Assembly: GCA_947034885.2 (NCBI GenBank)
Contig: OX344752.2
Location: 27,346,386-27,410,385 of the forward strand
Direction of reading: 5' to 3'
DNA from: Thuidium tamariscinum
Lineage: Eukaryota > Streptophyta > Bryopsida > Hypnales > Thuidiaceae
Length of the DNA stretch: 64,000 nucleotides
Of the stretch, positions 61,029 through 64,000 are shown in pieces. The first letter of the stretch is position 1, and each line of letters starts with the position of its first letter. The translations under genes and the position numbers were made by a program. The notes under the pieces are model-generated. The model worked only from the letters and a program-made list of their open reading frames with translations. It was not told where the DNA came from and ran no database searches.

Positions 61029-62151
61029 AATTCTACATTATTAGGCACATTAGAACCTCTTTTCACGTGCCAACAACAAGAAATTTTGAAAATTGAACCA
61101 CTCCTATAATAGTAACTAGGCATAGTAGTAAAAAGTGACAGTTTGCCAAGGAGTACCTTCTTTTAAGGATTCAAAAGGACTAAATTCAACCAAAAGAAAT
61201 GAACAACAAGTTATTCAATTATCAAGTATTCCATATTTTTGAGCATAAACCACCCTTAGTAAATTATCCATTCACTTGTTAGGCAAGTTCTAGTCCTAGT
61301 TCTAGTCTGCAATCGAGTCATAATGTCTAATTATATAATTTTGCTCACATGATTCAGCATTACAATTTTTCATCCAACATCCAATTTTCATTTGGAATGT
61401 TCATCCTACTCCATCAATTTCTTGGCAATAGTTTTACATTGGACAAAGTCCTCATTGTTGGAAATTGCAAGAAGAGATGTGCCTCCTTATCAGACTCCAC
61501 ACTCTTTGCCACAACCCCCCTCTCCTTTGGCATTGCCCTACTATATATAACCAATGTTTCTTTGTAGGCTAGTGTCCCCTTGTTGGCCTCACTACAGACT
61601 AAAGAAGCTAGTTTTTAGAGGGATGAAACCATAACCAGTTGTTGACTTTTCAACGCTAACGTGGCTCTATACCATGGACTACCCATCACCATCGCTATTT
61701 CAAGTTGCAACTCATAATCTTCTTTCCTTTCAACTTGGTACCTACACCCTTGGATTATGAAGATCTAAGGTTGTGATTGAAAAATGAATGGCCAATTATG
61801 TCCAATAACCTACTCGCCGCTACCACAACTCGTCGGTTATCTAATACATAATGGTTAGATTCTGACAAATCTGGCAAAATTTTGCTAAAAAAAAAAGGCA
61901 ATGTACATAACTCACTCTTTAGGAGGTATATAGTTGAGAAAATTAGGGTTGTACTGCAAGAGCCAGTTTTTGGAGCAAACTTGAACTTGAAGGTATCCCA
62001 AAATTTTATCCAAAGTGGTACTCAGGTAGGTATGCAAGATATGTACAAATGTACAGATGTTATAAAACTTGGCTTGGGACAATTGAAAGAGTGTTCCAAC
62101 AAACAAGTTGAAGTCAGCCATAATAATGCTCTCAAGGTATTATTTCAGTAC
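61027..62151. other. Intergenic DNA, possible degraded coding fragments
   Basis: The sequence is less AT-rich than elsewhere in the repeat regions. The ORF at 61,882-62,169 (95 codons; 'GANLNLKVSQNFIQSGTQVG') looks less AT-driven than most chance frames, but no family is recognised. It ends within the 22-bp direct repeat at 62,152. Confidence 0.35.
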
Positions 62152-62659
62152 TGTAATCTTGTACTCTAGTTCAAACTGTGTCACAATGAGCTGAAAAACT
62201 GAAAAAATTGACACAACCCCCCCAAATCTGATTTAAACATTAAATTAAAAAAAATTTTAACCCCCTTCCCCACCCAATCTGATATAAGTATTAAATTTTA
62301 AATTTTAAAATTGTTTAAATTTATAAATCCCCCCTCCCCCCACCCTCTTATAATTCTGAGAGGGTGGGTTGGGAGACAAAGATTATGGGACAATGACATT
62401 CAATATTAGTACCGTATTCGTATTTGTATCCGTATTTTGTACCCGTACTCTGAATCCGTATCCTGTACCCGTATCCTGTACCGTATCCTGTACCGTATCC
62501 ATATCCGACGGTTGTTGATTTTTCTTGGAGGGGGGGTGGGATTTTTTAAAATTCAAATCCAATGGCTGCTGATTTTTCTGATGAGGGAGGGGGTAGGAAA
62601 ATTAACAAAAAGCAGTGACAGCCACTTTTCGTCACATTGTAATCTTGTACTCTAGTTCA
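62152..62659 (+). repeat. Segment bounded by a 22-bp direct repeat
   Basis: 'tgtaatcttgtactctagtt' + 'ca' occurs exactly at 62,152-62,173 and 62,638-62,659. Between the copies lie C-rich blocks on the left (62,218-62,345, itself a duplicated 'aatctgat..aa.tattaaat' unit), a 12-bp minisatellite, and G-rich blocks on the right ('cttggagggggggtggg', 'atgagggagggggtagg'). Both flanking ORFs end in the same residues (CNLVL) because of the repeat. Confidence 0.7.
62411..62513 (+). repeat. ~12-bp minisatellite (cgtatcctgtac)
   Basis: About eight imperfect units of 'cgtatcctgtacc' / 'cgtatttgtatc', shifting from 'cgtattcgtatt' at the left to 'cgtatccatatc' at the right. Confidence 0.85.
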
Positions 62660-62713
62660 TGGCATGGGGTCCAAAAGAAGCTTCATTCAGTCCAAACAAA
62701 TATGACACGGGCA

Positions 62714-62974
62714 GGACGTTAAATCCTACCATTGAAGGTGGGCCCAGCAGGTGGATTTATCTTGGGGAAAACGTAGGAATTTTTTATTTTTTGCAAAATC
62801 CTTTTTTTGCAAATTCTGAATTCATATTTGAAATTAGAGACTCCAAATTAACTAGAAGAGGTTTATAAATTACCCTAGACATAGTTCAAAATAGAGGGAT
62901 TTTTTTTTCACTTTATTTAGAGAACCCAAAATTTACCATGTTGGGCCCACCTTCAATGGTGGGATTTAACGTCC
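62714..62974. mobile_element. 261-bp TIR element (MITE)
   Basis: The left end 'ggacgttaaatcctaccatt' + 'gaaggtgggccca' and right end 'tgggcccaccttcaatggtg' + 'ggatttaacgtcc' are inverted over 33 bp with very few mismatches. The interior block 'tttgcaaattctgaattcat' + 'atttgaaattagagactcca' matches, in inverse, sequences at 42,210-42,287 and 46,510-46,580. This links the element to the 4.3-kb TIR element, whose ends also contain 'ttaaat' followed by 'cccac'. Confidence 0.82.
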
Positions 62975-64000
62975 CACAATACACAGTACTTTCTAGTCAA
63001 GGGATATAATATCGTATCCAAAAGGCAGGATCAGTGGAAAATAATTACTTTTAAGGAAGGTGGAAAGAAAATGATAACAAGAAATTGCCAAATTTAGCAA
63101 GAATTAAATGACCAAGTTGTTGTAAAAAATAAAGAAAATGTCCAATGTTAGATGGAAAGTCCGAACTCCGAAGTAAAGACCAATGACAACCTACCATCAA
63201 GAAGAATTTTGATGCTGGCAAAGTGAAGGAGTTTTCCATTGACATTTAGTGCAAATGAAGGGTGGAGAAGTCATTTTTATAATGAGTGTTCTCTTTCACA
63301 ATCCCTCAAGTAGTTATGGGATAATTTGAAGATGAGAGCTTGACTACTCATTGTCAAAAGGTAAAAATTGTGTTGAAAATAGAATTCCAAATTTCATTTT
63401 GGCATAGCAAAATAATTTATTTCAAAAAACTCGCAATGCAATTGTACCAAAAAGGTTTATCAACCTAGAGAGATTCACTAAGAAGTTATTAAGTACTTCC
63501 AGGTGCAATTTGAAGTAAAACAAGCATTTGTAACTATGATTTGCCAACTCCTAGCAATGTAACTTTTGTCTTTTAAAGTTAACTCTGAAGTGCTTTATTT
63601 TTCATTATCGAATGTTGGGATCTAAATTGTCTTGTACTCTCACAAAGTAGTTTTGAATGCACTTGCTATGAGAATTTTAAAAAACACAAAAAAAACACAA
63701 TCAAGTTCTAATTATAAATCAATCAATAGTTAGATGCTCATTTGGAATTTTGGAGGGGCCAATTCCCAAGTGGACTGGGGATGCTGTAACTTAACAGCTA
63801 TGAAGTTGCTGTCAATAAAATACATCAGTACTGATAGTGAGCTAGGAAAATCAGCTAAGCTATCAGTTTGATAAATTTTTGTTTTTTTAAATTATTTACT
63901 TATTTATAAACAAATGAAAGAGAATTTTTTTGTAAGGGGTAGGAGTTTGAAAAAGTTTTAAATTTTTCAATATTTGGCAGCCAAATACAGTGCTGCACTC
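62975..64000. other. AT-rich intergenic DNA
   Basis: No gene, RNA or clear repeat recognised up to the window end. Confidence 0.5.

Noticed and set aside
1-64000. CRISPR-like arrays or prokaryotic operons
   Set aside because: The tandem repeats lack regular unique spacers and cas genes, and the genes have spliceosomal introns; the window is plant nuclear DNA.

Overview
The window is nuclear DNA of a land plant. It carries three intron-containing plant genes with ordinary GT-AG splice sites: a plant-type myotubularin, a REVEILLE/LCL single-MYB factor and an ERF-type AP2 factor. They sit in about 45 kb of AT-rich, repeat-packed DNA. Introns are mostly short (about 100-300 bp in the myotubularin gene, up to about 1-1.2 kb in the others), and the coding DNA is much more GC-rich than its surroundings. 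This suggests a seed-free plant (bryophyte, lycophyte or fern) rather than an angiosperm, but the lineage is a guess. No rRNA, tRNA, CRISPR, bacterial or organellar genes are visible.

Layout. 0-28.6 kb: no recognisable gene. It holds TTAA-flanked elements with CCCCTAAAG-type inverted ends (0.87-1.80, 8.92-11.55 and 21.41-21.99 kb), a CACTA-type foldback element (8.07-8.29 kb), hairpin and short-TIR elements, degenerate ~105-bp arrays (3.2-8.9 and 19.2-21.4 kb), a nearly perfect inverted repeat with 1.36-kb arms (12.34-13.70 / 17.37-18.73 kb), minisatellites and a 730-bp purine-rich tract (26.88-27.61 kb). 28.6-36.2 kb: myotubularin gene (minus strand, 19 coding exons, 880 aa predicted). 36.3-46.6 kb: head-to-head repeats, a six-copy ~250-bp tandem array (40.85-42.2 kb) and a 4.3-kb TIR element (42.32-46.64 kb) with a strong TATA box and one exon-like ORF. 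46.7-54 kb: REVEILLE-like gene (plus strand, 8 coding exons, 421 aa), with a 380-bp TIR element in its upstream region. 56.2-59.7 kb: ERF gene (minus strand, 2 exons, 599 aa). 59.7-64 kb: AT-rich repeat DNA with short TIR and direct-repeat structures.

The three genes do not form a functional cluster. One acts in phosphoinositide turnover; the other two are transcription factors (clock-associated and ethylene/stress type). The most unusual material is in the repeats: possible piggyBac-like elements (TTAA target, CCC ends) in a plant genome, the very young giant inverted repeat with telomere-like motifs in its arms, and the old ~105-bp arrays that reverse orientation. Exon joins were worked out by eye from splice consensus and reading-frame continuity. 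Family assignments rest on recognised motifs, without any database search.
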